In this document: positions 9,064 to 18,772 of the stretch, in pieces
Layout: each line of letters begins with the position of its first letter
How positions within the stretch are numbered: position 1 is the stretch's first letter
Notes under the pieces: model-generated
Databases searched by the model: none
The model's input: the letters and a program-made list of their open reading frames with translations, nothing else
What the model was told of the DNA's origin: nothing
Made by a program: the position numbers and the translations under genes
From: Alphaproteobacteria bacterium HT1-32
GTDB taxonomy: Bacteria > Pseudomonadota > Alphaproteobacteria > Rhodospirillales > HT1-32
Reading direction: 5' to 3'
DNA: 64,000 bases
NCBI GenBank assembly: GCA_009649675.1
Contig: WJPL01000001.1
Span: 1,322,469 to 1,386,468 of the forward strand

Positions 9064-11732
9064 GGTTCCCCGTCGGCTTCAGCACGCAACCGGTACAGCA
9101 GATCAAGGGCGCTTTTCGGGGTCAGTTCATCAGGGTTGATTTCCCGCAGCCTGCCTCGGATCGGATCCGGTTCGCCAGAGGCCACCATCCCCGCCTTCGG
9201 GCGCTCGGCCATCGCGGCAAACAGGGGCAGGTCTTCTGCCAGCCGGGTCACCGCCCCGGACTGGTCACCGGCTTCGAGGCTGCGCAGAACCTCCTCTGCG
9301 CGGGAAATCGAGGCCGCCGGCAGGCCCGCCAGCCGGGCAACATGAATACCGTAGGAACGGTCAGCGGCACCGGCCATGACCTCATGCAGAAACACCACGT
9401 CGCCATTCCATTCCTTCACCCGCATGGAATGACAGGCCAGAAAATCCAGCCGCGATTTCAGCGCCGTCAGTTCGTGGTAATGGGTCGCGAACAGCCCCCG
9501 GCAACGATTGACCTCATGCAGATGTTCGACCACGGACCAGGCGATCGACAGCCCGTCAAACGTCGCCGTGCCCCGCCCGATCTCGTCCAGAATAACCAGC
9601 GCCCGTTCCCCGGACTGGTTCAGGATGGCCGCCGTCTCCACCATCTCGACCATGAAGGTGGAACGGCCCCGCGCCAGATCATCCGCAGCACCGACCCGGC
9701 TGAACAGGCGGTCGACAATGCCGATATGGGCCGTCGTTGCCGGAACGTAGGAGCCGGTTTGCGCCAGGATCGCAATCAGCGCATTCTGCCGCAGGAAGGT
9801 ACTTTTACCGGCCATGTTCGGGCCGGTCAGCAGCCAGAGCCGGGCATCGGTTTCCAGATCACAGTCATTCGGCGTGAACGCCCCTTCCTGGGACGCCGCC
9901 AGTGCAGCTTCGACCACCGGATGACGACCCGCCTCGATACGAAAGGCGCGGCTGTCATCGACAACAGGCCGGTTATAGCGCCGGTCCTCGGCCAGTTCCG
10001 CCAGTGCGGTCGAGACATCAAGGATAGCCAGACTGCGCGCCGCGCCGGAAATTGCATCGGCTTCCGCGGTCACCGCCGCAATCAGCCGGTCAAAGACTTC
10101 CAGCTCCAGCGCCAGTGCCTTGTCGGCGGCCTGCGAAATCCGGCCTTCCAGCTCACCCAGTTCGACCGAGCTGTAACGAACGGCACTGGCCAGCGTCTGC
10201 CGATGGATGAAGGGGCCGTCTGACGGCATCTGGTCCGCCGCCTTCGCCGAAACCTCGATGAAGTAGCCCAGCACATTATTGTGTTTGATCCGCAGATTGG
10301 TGACACCGGAAAGTTCCCGGTATCCCGCCTCCAGTTCCAGCACATGCCGGCGGCTTTCATCACGCAGGACAATCAGTTCATCAAGCTCGGCTGAAAACCC
10401 GCGGGATATGAAGCGGCCATCCCGTGCATTCACCGGCAGGTCTTCGGCCAGCGCATCAGTCAGCTGCGTAATCAGTGCCTGATGGTCGCCGATCGACAGG
10501 CAGGCCTGCTGCAATTCAGCGGGCAGGCTGTCCGCGGGCAGGGCTGCCGCAATACCGACAGCCTGCGTCAGCCCGTCACGGATTGCCGCGAGATCACGCG
10601 GGCCACCGCGCCCCAGCAGCAGACGCGACAGGGCGCGCTCGATATCCGGGCATTGTTTCAGGGCCGCCCGCAGGTCTTCACGCAGGCGCTGTTGCGTCAG
10701 GCAGAACTGAACCGCGTCGAGACGGGCTTCGATCCGGGCGGCATCCGTCAGTGGTGCCGCCAGCCGGTCGGCCAGAAGACGGGCACCGGGGCCGGTAATC
10801 GTGCGGTCAATGGTGGCCAGAAGACTGCCGCTGCGGTCGCCGCCAAGGGTGCGGGTGAGCTCCAGATTGCGCCGCGTTGCCGCATCAATTTCCATTGCCG
10901 CGCCGGCAGCCTGACGCTTCGGCATGCCAAGCCGGGGCATCCGGCCTTTCTGGGTCAGGTCGAGATAGTCAATCAGCGCCCCGGCAGCCGCGACTTCAGC
11001 CCGGGAGAAGTCACCGAAAGCATCCAGCGCCCGGACATTGAAACATTCCAGCATCCGGCGCTCAGCTCCGGCGCTGTCAAAACGGGAACCGGGCAGCGGG
11101 CTCAGAATATCGTGGCTGTCATCCATGACATCACGCAGCTCTTCGCGCCCGTAAAGCCGGTCCGGTACGATCAGTTCACCGGGCGCAATGCGCGCCAGTG
11201 CAGCCGCCAGACCTGCCGCCGTAACAGGTTCGGTCTGGAAGTCGCCGGTCGACATATCCGCCCAGGCCAGGCCGAACTTACCCTGCGCATCGGCCAGCGC
11301 AGCCAGATAGTTATGGCTGCGCGCATCCAGCAGGTTGTCTTCTGTCAGGGTGCCCGGCGTGACGACACGCACCACGTCCCGGGCCACCAGCTTGTTACCC
11401 TTGCGCTTGCGTGCCTCCTCCGGGGCCTCGGTCTGTTCGCAAACCGCGACCTTGAAGCCTTTGCGGATCAGCTTCGACAGATAACCCTCATGACTGTGGA
11501 CCGGCACCCCGCACATCGGGATATCCGCACCGTCATGACTGCCCCGCTTGGTCAGCGTGATATCCAGCGCCGCAGATGCGGCCACCGCGTCGTCAAAGAA
11601 CAGTTCGTAGAAATCACCCATACGATAGAACAACAGGCAGTCCGGATGGGCCTGTTTGATGCCGAGATACTGGGTCATCATCGGCGTGGCGGCGGCTGGT
11701 TCCGCCTTGCTGGTGCTGCTGTCTGGGCTCAT
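9060..11732 (-). CDS. mutS: DNA mismatch repair protein MutS
   Basis: MutS recognises mismatches and, with ATP, recruits MutL. About 890 residues show the mismatch-binding motif GDFYELF (F41 and E43), the connector, lever and clamp regions, and an ABC-type ATPase with Walker [10 protein letters not shown] (K643), [12 protein letters not shown] as Walker B/D-loop, and ATHYHEL. I chose the ATG at 11730-11732 (MSPDSSTSK) because the longer frame begins with a TTG at 11792 inside what looks like the terminator of the neighbouring small gene. The Ala/Pro-rich first 15 residues are a short unconserved leader before MMTQYL. Confidence 0.96.
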   Translation of the reverse strand: MSPDSSTSKAEPAAATPMMTQYLGIKQAHPDCLLFYRMGDFYELFFDDAVAASAALDITLTKRGSHDGADIPMCGVPVHSHEGYLSKLIRKGFKVAVCEQTEAPEEARKRKGNKLVARDVVRVVTPGTLTEDNLLDARSHNYLAALADAQGKFGLAWADMSTGDFQTEPVTAAGLAAALARIAPGELIVPDRLYGREELRDVMDDSHDILSPLPGSRFDSAGAERRMLECFNVRALDAFGDFSRAEVAAAGALIDYLDLTQKGRMPRLGMPKRQAAGAAMEIDAATRRNLELTRTLGGDRSGSLLATIDRTITGPGARLLADRLAAPLTDAARIEARLDAVQFCLTQQRLREDLRAALKQCPDIERALSRLLLGRGGPRDLAAIRDGLTQAVGIAAALPADSLPAELQQACLSIGDHQALITQLTDALAEDLPVNARDGRFISRGFSAELDELIVLRDESRRHVLELEAGYRELSGVTNLRIKHNNVLGYFIEVSAKAADQMPSDGPFIHRQTLASAVRYSSVELGELEGRISQAADKALALELEVFDRLIAAVTAEADAISGAARSLAILDVSTALAELAEDRRYNRPVVDDSRAFRIEAGRHPVVEAALAASQEGAFTPNDCDLETDARLWLLTGPNMAGKSTFLRQNALIAILAQTGSYVPATTAHIGIVDRLFSRVGAADDLARGRSTFMVEMVETAAILNQSGERALVILDEIGRGTATFDGLSIAWSVVEHLHEVNRCRGLFATHYHELTALKSRLDFLACHSMRVKEWNGDVVFLHEVMAGAADRSYGIHVARLAGLPAASISRAEEVLRSLEAGDQSGAVTRLAEDLPLFAAMAERPKAGMVASGEPDPIRGRLREINPDELTPKSALDLLYRLRAEADGEP

Positions 11733-11790
11733 GCCCAAGATATTGCAGTCTGCGCGGGCGCTCGCAACCACGGCGTCACCCCGAACCGTC

Positions 11791-11830
11791 AAAAGAAAGC
11801 GGCGAACCTCAATCTGGTGAGATTCGCCGC
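11791..11830 (-). terminator. Rho-independent terminator of the 56-residue gene
   Basis: On the minus strand a hairpin forms between GCGGCGAA (11799-11806) and TTCGCCGC (11823-11830). It extends inwards by CTCA/TGAG past one mismatch and has a 6-base loop. It is followed by TTTCTTTT. It lies 61 bases after the small gene's stop and before mutS, separating the two transcripts. Confidence 0.7.
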
Positions 11831-11890
11831 AGGAGGCCGTGAGCCCCCGGGAGGTGTCAGGCAGTCATGGGAGACCTGCCTTCGGGTGGT

Positions 11891-12061
11891 TCAGGCAGCG
11901 CCGAGTTTTCCGCCCGGTGCGCGATCATGGTGAAGAAGCCCGCTGATCCGGGAAAACAGGCGGGAGAAGAAAGCCCGGAATGCTTCTGAGCGTTCCCGGC
12001 GGCCGCGTGCCATCAGCTCTTCAAGCTGCGCTGCGGTCATCAGTCCGTTTCTGTAGGTCAT
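11891..12061 (-). CDS. Small basic protein of 56 residues, unknown
   Basis: The frame runs from ATG at 12059-12061 to TGA at 11891-11893. It encodes a peptide beginning MTYRNGLMTAAQLEEL, with a helical Arg/Phe-rich centre (RSEAFRAFFSRLFSRI) that looks amphipathic. AAAGGA lies about 9 bases before the start. A terminator follows it, and a LysR gene diverges from the other side, which supports a real gene. It recalls the short DUF1127-type proteins often found beside LysR regulators, but I cannot confirm that family. Confidence 0.65.
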   Translation of the reverse strand: MTYRNGLMTAAQLEELMARGRRERSEAFRAFFSRLFSRISGLLHHDRAPGGKLGAA

Positions 12062-12189
12062 GATAATGATCCTTTCTGGTTACCAGACACATCAGGGTCC
12101 GGCATTTCTGTTGCCCTGAATGTGGACCTGATTGCGTTCCGCGACAAACGGGTTAATCTTGTGTTTCAGTTAAAATATTTTTGTCTGAA

Positions 12190-13104
12190 ATGCCTGATCG
12201 TTTACCACCCCTGAATGGCCTTCGCGCCTTTGAATCTGCGGCAAGACACCTCAGTTTCGCCAGGGCAGCGGATGAACTGAACGTCACACCGGCTGCGCTC
12301 AGTTATCAGATCAGAAACCTCGAAGATATCCTCGGCGTGAAGCTGTTTGAACGACGCAACCGGTCGATTCTGCTGACCGAAATCGGCCAGCTTTCCGTGC
12401 CGAAGGTTCGTGAGGGGTTCGAGAAACTCCGCGAAGCGACCGCCATCATGAAACCCGGACGGACCAGCAACGTGATGGTCGTGACCTGTGGTCCGGCTTT
12501 CGCCGCAAAATGGCTGGCCCCGCGTCTTGTCCATTTCATGGAACGCCATCCGGATATCGAAATACGGCTGGCCGCAACCATGAACCTGCTGGATTTCGGA
12601 CAGGAAGGTATTGATGTCGCCATCCGGTTCGGCCCCGGGCCCTATCCCGGCCTGCACCGGACCATCCTGTTCGAGGAAGCCATGACACCGATGTGCAGTC
12701 CGGAACTGCTGCGTGGCCCCAGACCCTTGCAAACCCCGGCCGATCTGGCCGGGCATACCCTGATCCGTGACGAATCCATGGCGCAGATCAAAGGAGCACC
12801 GGGCTGGATCGAGTGGCTGAGCCTGGCCGGTGTCACCGGAATCAACCCCCTGCGGGGGCCGGATTTCAGCCATGCAGATCATGCCCTTGATGCGGCAATC
12901 GGCGGCGGCGGCGTTGTACTGGGGCGGCGGAGGCTGGCCGTCAATGACCTGCGCACCGGGCGACTGGTCGCCCCGTTTGATATCGATCTGTCGACAGGGC
13001 TGGTTTTTTCCATCGTCTGTGAGCGCGACCGCAGGGATGACCCGGTCATTGCCGCCTTCATCGAATGGATTGAAGAAGAGGCCGCAAGTGATCTGGCCTG
13101 CTGA
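12190..13104 (+). CDS. LysR-family regulator, GcvA type
   Basis: About 304 residues. The N-terminal winged helix-turn-helix begins PDRLPPLNGLRAFESAAR and contains SFARAADELNVTPAALS, wording typical of the GcvA/AmpR branch. The substrate-binding domain follows from about residue 95. I start at the ATG at 12190 rather than the TTG at 12181 because family members begin just before RLPPLN; no clear Shine-Dalgarno is seen for either. It diverges from the 56-residue gene, the likeliest nearby target. The 128-base gap contains TCAGGG (12092) paired with CCCTGA (12114), a weak candidate site. Confidence 0.9.
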   Translation: MPDRLPPLNGLRAFESAARHLSFARAADELNVTPAALSYQIRNLEDILGVKLFERRNRSILLTEIGQLSVPKVREGFEKLREATAIMKPGRTSNVMVVTCGPAFAAKWLAPRLVHFMERHPDIEIRLAATMNLLDFGQEGIDVAIRFGPGPYPGLHRTILFEEAMTPMCSPELLRGPRPLQTPADLAGHTLIRDESMAQIKGAPGWIEWLSLAGVTGINPLRGPDFSHADHALDAAIGGGGVVLGRRRLAVNDLRTGRLVAPFDIDLSTGLVFSIVCERDRRDDPVIAAFIEWIEEEAASDLAC

Positions 13105-13155
13105 GATATCAGGATGCGATTGACGGCAGACCGGCTGACCGGGTTAGGATGGGAC

Positions 13156-13803
13156 ATGTTGATCCTGCGCCCTCTCCTGATTGTCTGTGCCCTGCTGCTG
13201 GCCGGTTGTCAGACGACAACATCAGACGGATTTGATGACCGTGCTGTCCGGCTGGGTGCGCCGGGCGACGCCGAACTGAAAGCCTTTACCGGACAGGTTG
13301 CCGCCAATGCGGCGGAGCGGGGCCTGACCAGCCAGCAGGCCGCCGACGCCTTTGCCAGACTGGGCTGGGAAAGACTGCTGATCCGCAAATATGATGAGGC
13401 GACATCCCTGCTCAATCGTGCCTGGGTTCTGGATCCGGACAGTCCGACCATCGCCGCAGGCTTTGCCCTGATCCGCCATTACCGTGACGATCAGCCGAAA
13501 CTGGCCCGCCAGGAACTTGTCGCCGCCATCAACCGGCAGCCGAATGATCCGGCGCTCCGCATGCATTACGGTCGTCTGCTGGCCGATCAGCGGGAAGACG
13601 AAAAAGCCGTGGTCGCGTTTCAGCAGGCGCTGGTACTGGATGCGGAAGTACCAAATGTTCATCTGGCACTTTCAATTCTCTACCGGCGGATGGGCGATTA
13701 TCGCAAGGCGCTCGATCATGCCCGTATTGGCCATGCACGGGGTGAAATACCTGACCCTCTCTGGATCAGGGCACTGGAAGACCGGATCGCCGAAGACGGC
13801 TGA
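13156..13803 (+). CDS. TPR-repeat lipoprotein
   Basis: The protein has 215 residues. The signal peptide MLILRPLLIVCALLLAGC ends in a lipobox (LAGC, lipid-bearing Cys18), so it is probably anchored in the outer membrane or on its periplasmic face. Several tetratricopeptide-like helices follow (AFARLGWERLLIRKYDEA, LNRAWVLDPDSPTIAAG, VVAFQQALVLDAEVPNVH). TadD-like Flp-pilus lipoproteins look similar, but no tad genes are present, so no role is assigned. The ATG at 13156 has GGATGGG in front. An earlier in-frame ATG at 13114 would spoil the signal peptide. Confidence 0.88.
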   Translation: MLILRPLLIVCALLLAGCQTTTSDGFDDRAVRLGAPGDAELKAFTGQVAANAAERGLTSQQAADAFARLGWERLLIRKYDEATSLLNRAWVLDPDSPTIAAGFALIRHYRDDQPKLARQELVAAINRQPNDPALRMHYGRLLADQREDEKAVVAFQQALVLDAEVPNVHLALSILYRRMGDYRKALDHARIGHARGEIPDPLWIRALEDRIAEDG

Positions 13804-13849
13804 TCCTGTATGATCAATCTGACATGCGCCCCGTCTGCAAGGATCTGAC

Positions 13850-16042
13850 GTGACATCACCCGCTATCCTGAATGACCTGAAAGGCGCCCTGACCGGGGCT
13901 GCCGCCATACTGCCTGCCGTGCTGTCCTCCGGCGTGGTGATCTTCGCACCGCTCGGGGCCGAATGGCTGCCGGCCGGCATTGCCGCTGCGTTCATTGCCG
14001 CTGTTATATCGATTGTCGCGCTGGCGCTGACTGGCGGATCCGGGTTTCATCTCGCCTGCCCCAAGACGGCGGTAGCCGCCATCCTTGCCGGGGCCTGTAC
14101 ACAACTGATGACGGCGGGAACCGACCTCAGCGACGGGCAGATAATCCTCGCGATATTCGCAGCTGTCATATTATCCGGCGCTCTTGAATTCACGCTGGGG
14201 GCAACCGGCCTCGGGCGTTTCGTCAAATTCGTGCCCCAACCTGTTATTGCCGGTTTCCTCAACGGGCTGGCGATTCTGGTCGTGCTGTCCCAATTCCCGG
14301 CCCTGACCGGGATTTCCGGCGGTATGGCTGCCGTCATCCATGATCCGTCGCAAATCTATCCCGGCGCGCTGATACTGGGAACCCTGACCATCATCGTCAT
14401 GATTATCAGCCGGGCCAGAATGCCGGGGCTGCCGGCACCACTGGTCGGACTGGTCACAGGCTCCGGCCTTTATCATCTCGGCCTCATGTTCTGGCCCGCG
14501 CTGAATATGGGCGGCGTCATCGGCGAAAGCGGAGAAGCCATCCGGCTGACGCTGGTCATTACGCAGATTCCGGCCCTGTTCACCGGTCCGGCCACAACCG
14601 GCCTGCTGGCCGTTATCCTGTCGACGGCCCTGTCACTGGCTGTCATCAACGCCATCCAGACATTGCTGTCAGCGACAGCCATCGACAGCGAAACCGGCAG
14701 CCGTCACGATTCCGGACGCGAACTGCGGGCGCAGGGACTGGCTCATATGTTCTCCGGCGCGCTGGGCGGCATGACATCGAGCGGCACGGTTCCCTATACC
14801 CGCGCCGCCCTGTCCGCAGGTGGCCATGGCCGGCGCACCGCCCTGCTTGTCGCCGGTCTTCTGGCCGCAGTGGGGTTTGGTGCGGGCCCGGTGATGGCCT
14901 GGCTGCCGAAAGCTGTCGTCGCCGGCATGATCCTGATCATCGCGCTGGGCGTGGTCGATCGCTGGACCGGGCAACTGATCCGCGGCTGGACCACTACCCG
15001 CGATCCCGCCATTCGCCGGGAAATCGGAGGCAGCCTGTTCATCGTGATTACCGTGGCCCTGCTGGTTGCCCTGTCCGACCTGGTGATTGCCGTCGGGGTC
15101 GGCATGGCGCTTTCCCTGCTGGCGCATCTGCAGACCGCCAGCCGCACGGTTGTTCACCGGGCCTTCGACGGCAGCAGCACCCGCTCAAGGGTCGCCCGCC
15201 CGCTCCGCGACCTGCAACGGCTGGAAAACGATGGTCACAAAATCCGCATTCTGGCGCTTCAGGGGCCCCTGTTCTTTGGTGCCACCGACTCGCTGATGGT
15301 TGCGGTTGATCAGCATGCCCCGGAGACAGGCACCCTGATCCTTGATCTGCGACGCATCACCAGCATCGATTCCACCGGCGCGGCAGCCCTGGCCCAGATT
15401 GACCGTAATTTGTCACGCGACGGGGTCCGGCTGCTGCTGGCCGGTCTCAGCGAAAGCCATTCCGGACGTGCCATGATCCGGGAAGCAGGCCATATGGCGT
15501 TTGAAGATGACAGCCGCCTGTTCGAGGATTTCGACAGCGCCCTGACCGCAGCCGAAAACCAGTTGTTGTCTGACAGCGGTGACGCCCCGGCCAGCCGTCA
15601 GGTTCTGGCCCCGAAAGACCTCGATCTGTTCCTCGCACTGGACCCTGCGGCGCTCGATCTGATCGCGGGCCGCCTGCATCGCGAATCCTACAATGCCGGT
15701 GACCGGCTGATCGTTGAGGGAGATCGCAGTGATGCCATCTATATTCTGGCCAGCGGTCAGGCATCGGTGCTGAAAACCCTGCCGGATGGTCGCGCCGTGC
15801 GGCTGGCCACTTACCTGCCCGGTGTCGTGCTCGGTGAGATGGGCGTGCTGGGAGATACCGCCCGCACCGCCGATATCGTCATTGATATCGCCGCCGTCTG
15901 CTACCGGCTCACCGCGACCGATTTCGAAGCTGTCTGCCGGGAAAACCCGGCGACGGCACTGGCACTTGTCCGCGGCCTGTCACGGGAACTCTCCAAACGC
16001 CTCGCCGCCACCTCCGCTACCCTGCGGGAACTGGAACGCTAG
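13850..16042 (+). CDS. SulP-family anion transporter with STAS and cyclic-nucleotide-binding domains
   Basis: The protein has 730 residues and starts at GTG. The first 430 or so form the hydrophobic SulP/SLC26 transport core. A STAS domain follows with IDSTGAAAL (D507, S508, T509). From about residue 595 to the end is a cNMP-binding-like domain with GEMGVLGDTARTADI, the phosphate-binding-cassette pattern (GE, then RTA). SulP proteins carry sulfate, bicarbonate or dicarboxylates; the substrate cannot be told here. The appended nucleotide-binding domain suggests control of transport by cAMP or a similar ligand. Confidence 0.92.
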   Translation: MTSPAILNDLKGALTGAAAILPAVLSSGVVIFAPLGAEWLPAGIAAAFIAAVISIVALALTGGSGFHLACPKTAVAAILAGACTQLMTAGTDLSDGQIILAIFAAVILSGALEFTLGATGLGRFVKFVPQPVIAGFLNGLAILVVLSQFPALTGISGGMAAVIHDPSQIYPGALILGTLTIIVMIISRARMPGLPAPLVGLVTGSGLYHLGLMFWPALNMGGVIGESGEAIRLTLVITQIPALFTGPATTGLLAVILSTALSLAVINAIQTLLSATAIDSETGSRHDSGRELRAQGLAHMFSGALGGMTSSGTVPYTRAALSAGGHGRRTALLVAGLLAAVGFGAGPVMAWLPKAVVAGMILIIALGVVDRWTGQLIRGWTTTRDPAIRREIGGSLFIVITVALLVALSDLVIAVGVGMALSLLAHLQTASRTVVHRAFDGSSTRSRVARPLRDLQRLENDGHKIRILALQGPLFFGATDSLMVAVDQHAPETGTLILDLRRITSIDSTGAAALAQIDRNLSRDGVRLLLAGLSESHSGRAMIREAGHMAFEDDSRLFEDFDSALTAAENQLLSDSGDAPASRQVLAPKDLDLFLALDPAALDLIAGRLHRESYNAGDRLIVEGDRSDAIYILASGQASVLKTLPDGRAVRLATYLPGVVLGEMGVLGDTARTADIVIDIAAVCYRLTATDFEAVCRENPATALALVRGLSRELSKRLAATSATLRELER

Positions 16043-16053
16043 CGCCGCGCCTC

Positions 16054-16770
16054 TCACACAGTTGCCAGATAGACGGTCTGGGTAACCTCGGCATTCTGCT
16101 GCAGCGGGTTGGCGAAAGTGACCGGCTTTGCCACGGCAGTCCTGAAGACTTCTGCCAGTGCAGCGGTAAAGGCCGGGTCCGGCGGGTCGTTCGACCACAG
16201 ACCGAAGACGCCACCCGGTTGCAGCCTGCGGGACAGGGCGGACAGGCCTTCGGATGTATAGAAGGAAGCATTGGCCGGGTTCAGGAAGAAGTCCGGCGCA
16301 TGATCGATATCCACCAGAATGGCGTTGAAGCGGCGGCCCGGCTGACCGGCATCATAACCATCGGCTGAGGCAGTGAGGCGGAAAAAATCACCTGAAACCA
16401 GACGACAGCGGTCATCGCCGGTGAGGGTCGGCCCCAGCGGCAGCAGACCGGACCGGTGCCAGTCGATCACCGCATCGAGATGTTCAATCACTGTCAGGGA
16501 AGCGACGCGGTCATTCTGCAACACGGCCCGCGCCGTATAGCCCAGACCAAGACCGCCGACGAGCACGTCCAGATGATCGCCCTCAATGGCTGCCAGTCCG
16601 AGATCCGCCAGCGCGATCTCGGACGCGGTGAACAGGCTCGACATCAGATGCTCGTCGCCAAGGATGATCTCGAAGACATCCACATCCAGCGCCATCACCC
16701 GGCGGCGGCGCAGACTGACCGGCCCGATTGGCGTTTCGCGATAGTCGAGTTCTTCAAACAGACGGCTCAT
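16054..16770 (-). CDS. Spermidine-synthase-like SAM-dependent protein
   Basis: The protein has 238 residues of Rossmann methyltransferase type. The nucleotide-binding loop is VGGLGLGYTARAVL (about 70-83), followed by the acidic strand end LTVIEHLDAVIDWH and then ILVDIDHAPDFFLNP and LQPGGVFGLWSNDPP. This matches the spermine/spermidine-synthase-like family. Such stand-alone proteins are often not true polyamine synthases, so the reaction is uncertain. It converges with the SulP gene, 11 bases away. Confidence 0.85.
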   Translation of the reverse strand: MSRLFEELDYRETPIGPVSLRRRRVMALDVDVFEIILGDEHLMSSLFTASEIALADLGLAAIEGDHLDVLVGGLGLGYTARAVLQNDRVASLTVIEHLDAVIDWHRSGLLPLGPTLTGDDRCRLVSGDFFRLTASADGYDAGQPGRRFNAILVDIDHAPDFFLNPANASFYTSEGLSALSRRLQPGGVFGLWSNDPPDPAFTAALAEVFRTAVAKPVTFANPLQQNAEVTQTVYLATV

Positions 16771-16823
16771 GGCGCTCCCTTCTGACCCGGAGGATGCGGC
16801 CAGAGACGGAGGCTAACACGGTT

Positions 16824-17696
16824 TCAGCGCCAGTACAGTGCCGCCGGGTTATCCACCAGCAACCGCTGAAGGTCGGCCGGGTCAGGGCAAATGACCCCCA
16901 GCCGGTCAACCAGCAGGCCGTCATCCGGCACATGGGATTTCATGTTCGGATGCGGCCAGTCGGTCCCCCAGAGCACGCGGTCCGGTTTCAGGGCAACCAG
17001 TGCATGGGCGATCCGGTCGACGTCGCTGTAGGGTGGACCGGCAGCCGACAGACGTTCGGAGCCGCTGACCTTGATCCAGAATTTGTCATCCCCGTCGATC
17101 AGCGAAGCCAGCCGGACAAAAGCTTCGGAGTCCGGCCCGCCTTCGACAGGCACACGGCCCATATGGTCGATCACGACCGGTATCGGGACCTCCTTCAGAA
17201 AATCCTCGATGCCCGGCAGGTCTTCGGTCTCGAAATAGACAACGATATGCCAGCCCAGCCGCGCTATCTTCTCGATGATCGCACGACGCACCTCAACCGG
17301 CTGTGCAGCTTTCAGGCGTTTGACAAAATTGAAGCGTACACCCCGCACACCGGCTTCATGCAGCTGCTCCAGTTCGGCCATGTCGATATCCGGGCGCACG
17401 ATGGCGATGCCGCGATAGGCATCACCACCGGCGATCAGCGCATCAACCATGGCGCTGTTATCGGTGCCATGGCAGCTGGCCTGCACAATGACAGAACGCT
17501 GAAAGCCAAGGAACCGATGGCGCTGGAACAGAGTCTCCTTCGGAGCATCGACCGGGATATAGCTGCTGGTCGGCACATAGGGGAAGACATCGGCCGGGCC
17601 GAAGACATGACAATGGCTGTCACATGCCAGATCGGGCAGGGTGATATCCGGTTTTTTCGGATCGGGGTGAAACGCCAGATAGCCAGGTGAAACCAC
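16824..17696 (-). CDS. Amidohydrolase, 2-pyrone-4,6-dicarboxylate lactonase (LigI)-like
   Basis: The protein has 290 residues forming a TIM-barrel metal-dependent hydrolase. Metal and catalytic motifs are CDSHCHVFG near the N-terminus, VIDHMGR in the middle and WGTDWPHPN towards the end. This is the COG3618/LigI type, which opens 2-pyrone-4,6-dicarboxylate to 4-oxalomesaconate. Related enzymes act on other lactones. It starts at GTG with GAGGA about 8 bases upstream and ends a TetR / TRAP / TAXI operon. galBCD further along (34275-36784) consume 4-oxalomesaconate, which supports the LigI assignment. Confidence 0.85.
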   Translation of the reverse strand: MVSPGYLAFHPDPKKPDITLPDLACDSHCHVFGPADVFPYVPTSSYIPVDAPKETLFQRHRFLGFQRSVIVQASCHGTDNSAMVDALIAGGDAYRGIAIVRPDIDMAELEQLHEAGVRGVRFNFVKRLKAAQPVEVRRAIIEKIARLGWHIVVYFETEDLPGIEDFLKEVPIPVVIDHMGRVPVEGGPDSEAFVRLASLIDGDDKFWIKVSGSERLSAAGPPYSDVDRIAHALVALKPDRVLWGTDWPHPNMKSHVPDDGLLVDRLGVICPDPADLQRLLVDNPAALYWR

Positions 17697-17745
17697 AGTC
17701 AGTGTCCTCGGTTCAGATTTTCAGTCAGGGCGAAGGGTCAGCAGG

Positions 17746-18729
17746 CTATTTGCCGACCTTGATACCGGCTTCGGCAAAATAGCGCAGGGCGCCGGGGTGA
17801 TATTCGACGACGCTGGCCGGAGCCATTGCCGCCGACTTGCCGCGCTTGAACGCACCGAAGGACGCACCCAGCTTGTCGAAGTTTTCCGCGATGACCTTTG
17901 TCATGTTGTAGACCAGTTCTTCCGACGCATCCTTGTGAGTAACCATGACCCAGGGGATTTCGACAATATTGGCCGCTTCACCAAGGCCCGGAATCTTGTC
18001 GTTCGCCTTCATGGAGATAATGCTGGCGGCGGGCAGGAACTTCTTGAAGCGCGCCTCTGCTTCCGGCGATGAATCCAGTGAGACATACTGGATGCCGCCG
18101 TTGGAACGGAGCTGCGCATCAACCTTTTTACCGGCGGCGGAATTCAGGCTGATCAGGGTCACATCCACCAGATCGTCACCCAGGGCGAACATGCCCTTCA
18201 CAAAGTTCGACACCGGTACCTGTTTGAAGTCGTCATAGGTCATGCCGCCATTGGCGAGCGCGCCTTCGATGTAATATTTGATGATCGTCGAAGCGGTATA
18301 TTCCGAGGCAATCCGCAGGTCTTTCGACCGTGCCTTCAGATCAGCAATCGTCCGGATACCGGAATCGGCGCGGACCATCAGGCCGGTGCGCAGCGGAAAC
18401 ATGACGCCGACCATCCGCAGATTAGGATTGGCCGTACCGTCAAAGTTACCCGTTCCGTTCAGGGCATAATCGGCTTCGACAGCGTTGCAGAAACCGAAGT
18501 CCATTTCGCCCCGGTTGATCAGCGGCATATAGGCTGCCGTTCCGGCGAGGGGCTGGGTGCGGGCCGTAATGCCACCCACCTGATTGGCAACCTTCGCGAC
18601 CGCCTGACCGGTGTTATAGCCAAGGCTGCCCTGCGCGCCTGTGGCGATACCCACGACCTGTGCCTGAATGGAGGTGCTGGCGATCAGTCCGGACAGCAGC
18701 CCGGCGCCAAGGATCATCAGTTTGTTCAT
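17746..18729 (-). CDS. TAXI-family TRAP transporter substrate-binding protein
   Basis: The protein has 327 residues. A signal peptide (MNKLMILGAGLLSGLIASTSIQAQ) sends it to the periplasm. The mature part has the TAXI pattern (GIATGAQGSLGYNTGQAVAK, then PLAGTAAYMPLINRGEMDFG). It delivers a carboxylate-type ligand to the fused permease encoded 43 bases upstream. Given the LigI-like hydrolase behind it, an aromatic-derived di- or tricarboxylate is a reasonable guess for the ligand. Confidence 0.93.
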   Translation of the reverse strand: MNKLMILGAGLLSGLIASTSIQAQVVGIATGAQGSLGYNTGQAVAKVANQVGGITARTQPLAGTAAYMPLINRGEMDFGFCNAVEADYALNGTGNFDGTANPNLRMVGVMFPLRTGLMVRADSGIRTIADLKARSKDLRIASEYTASTIIKYYIEGALANGGMTYDDFKQVPVSNFVKGMFALGDDLVDVTLISLNSAAGKKVDAQLRSNGGIQYVSLDSSPEAEARFKKFLPAASIISMKANDKIPGLGEAANIVEIPWVMVTHKDASEELVYNMTKVIAENFDKLGASFGAFKRGKSAAMAPASVVEYHPGALRYFAEAGIKVGK

Positions 18730-18772
18730 GTCGTTTCTCTCCCGTTATTTTGTTTGTTGATTTGAGGCATTC

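Noticed and set aside
11733-11792. N-terminal extension of MutS from a TTG codon
   Set aside because: The extra residues are not MutS-like, and the TTG falls in the T-run of the terminator of the adjacent small gene.
10482-11933. Open frame of 483 codons opposite mutS
   Set aside because: Antisense shadow with the same biased composition; it also runs through the small-gene terminator.
12092-12119. TCAGGG / CCCTGA pair in the LysR-small gene gap as an operator
   Set aside because: Only 6-bp arms with a 16-base spacer; too likely by chance to list as a feature.
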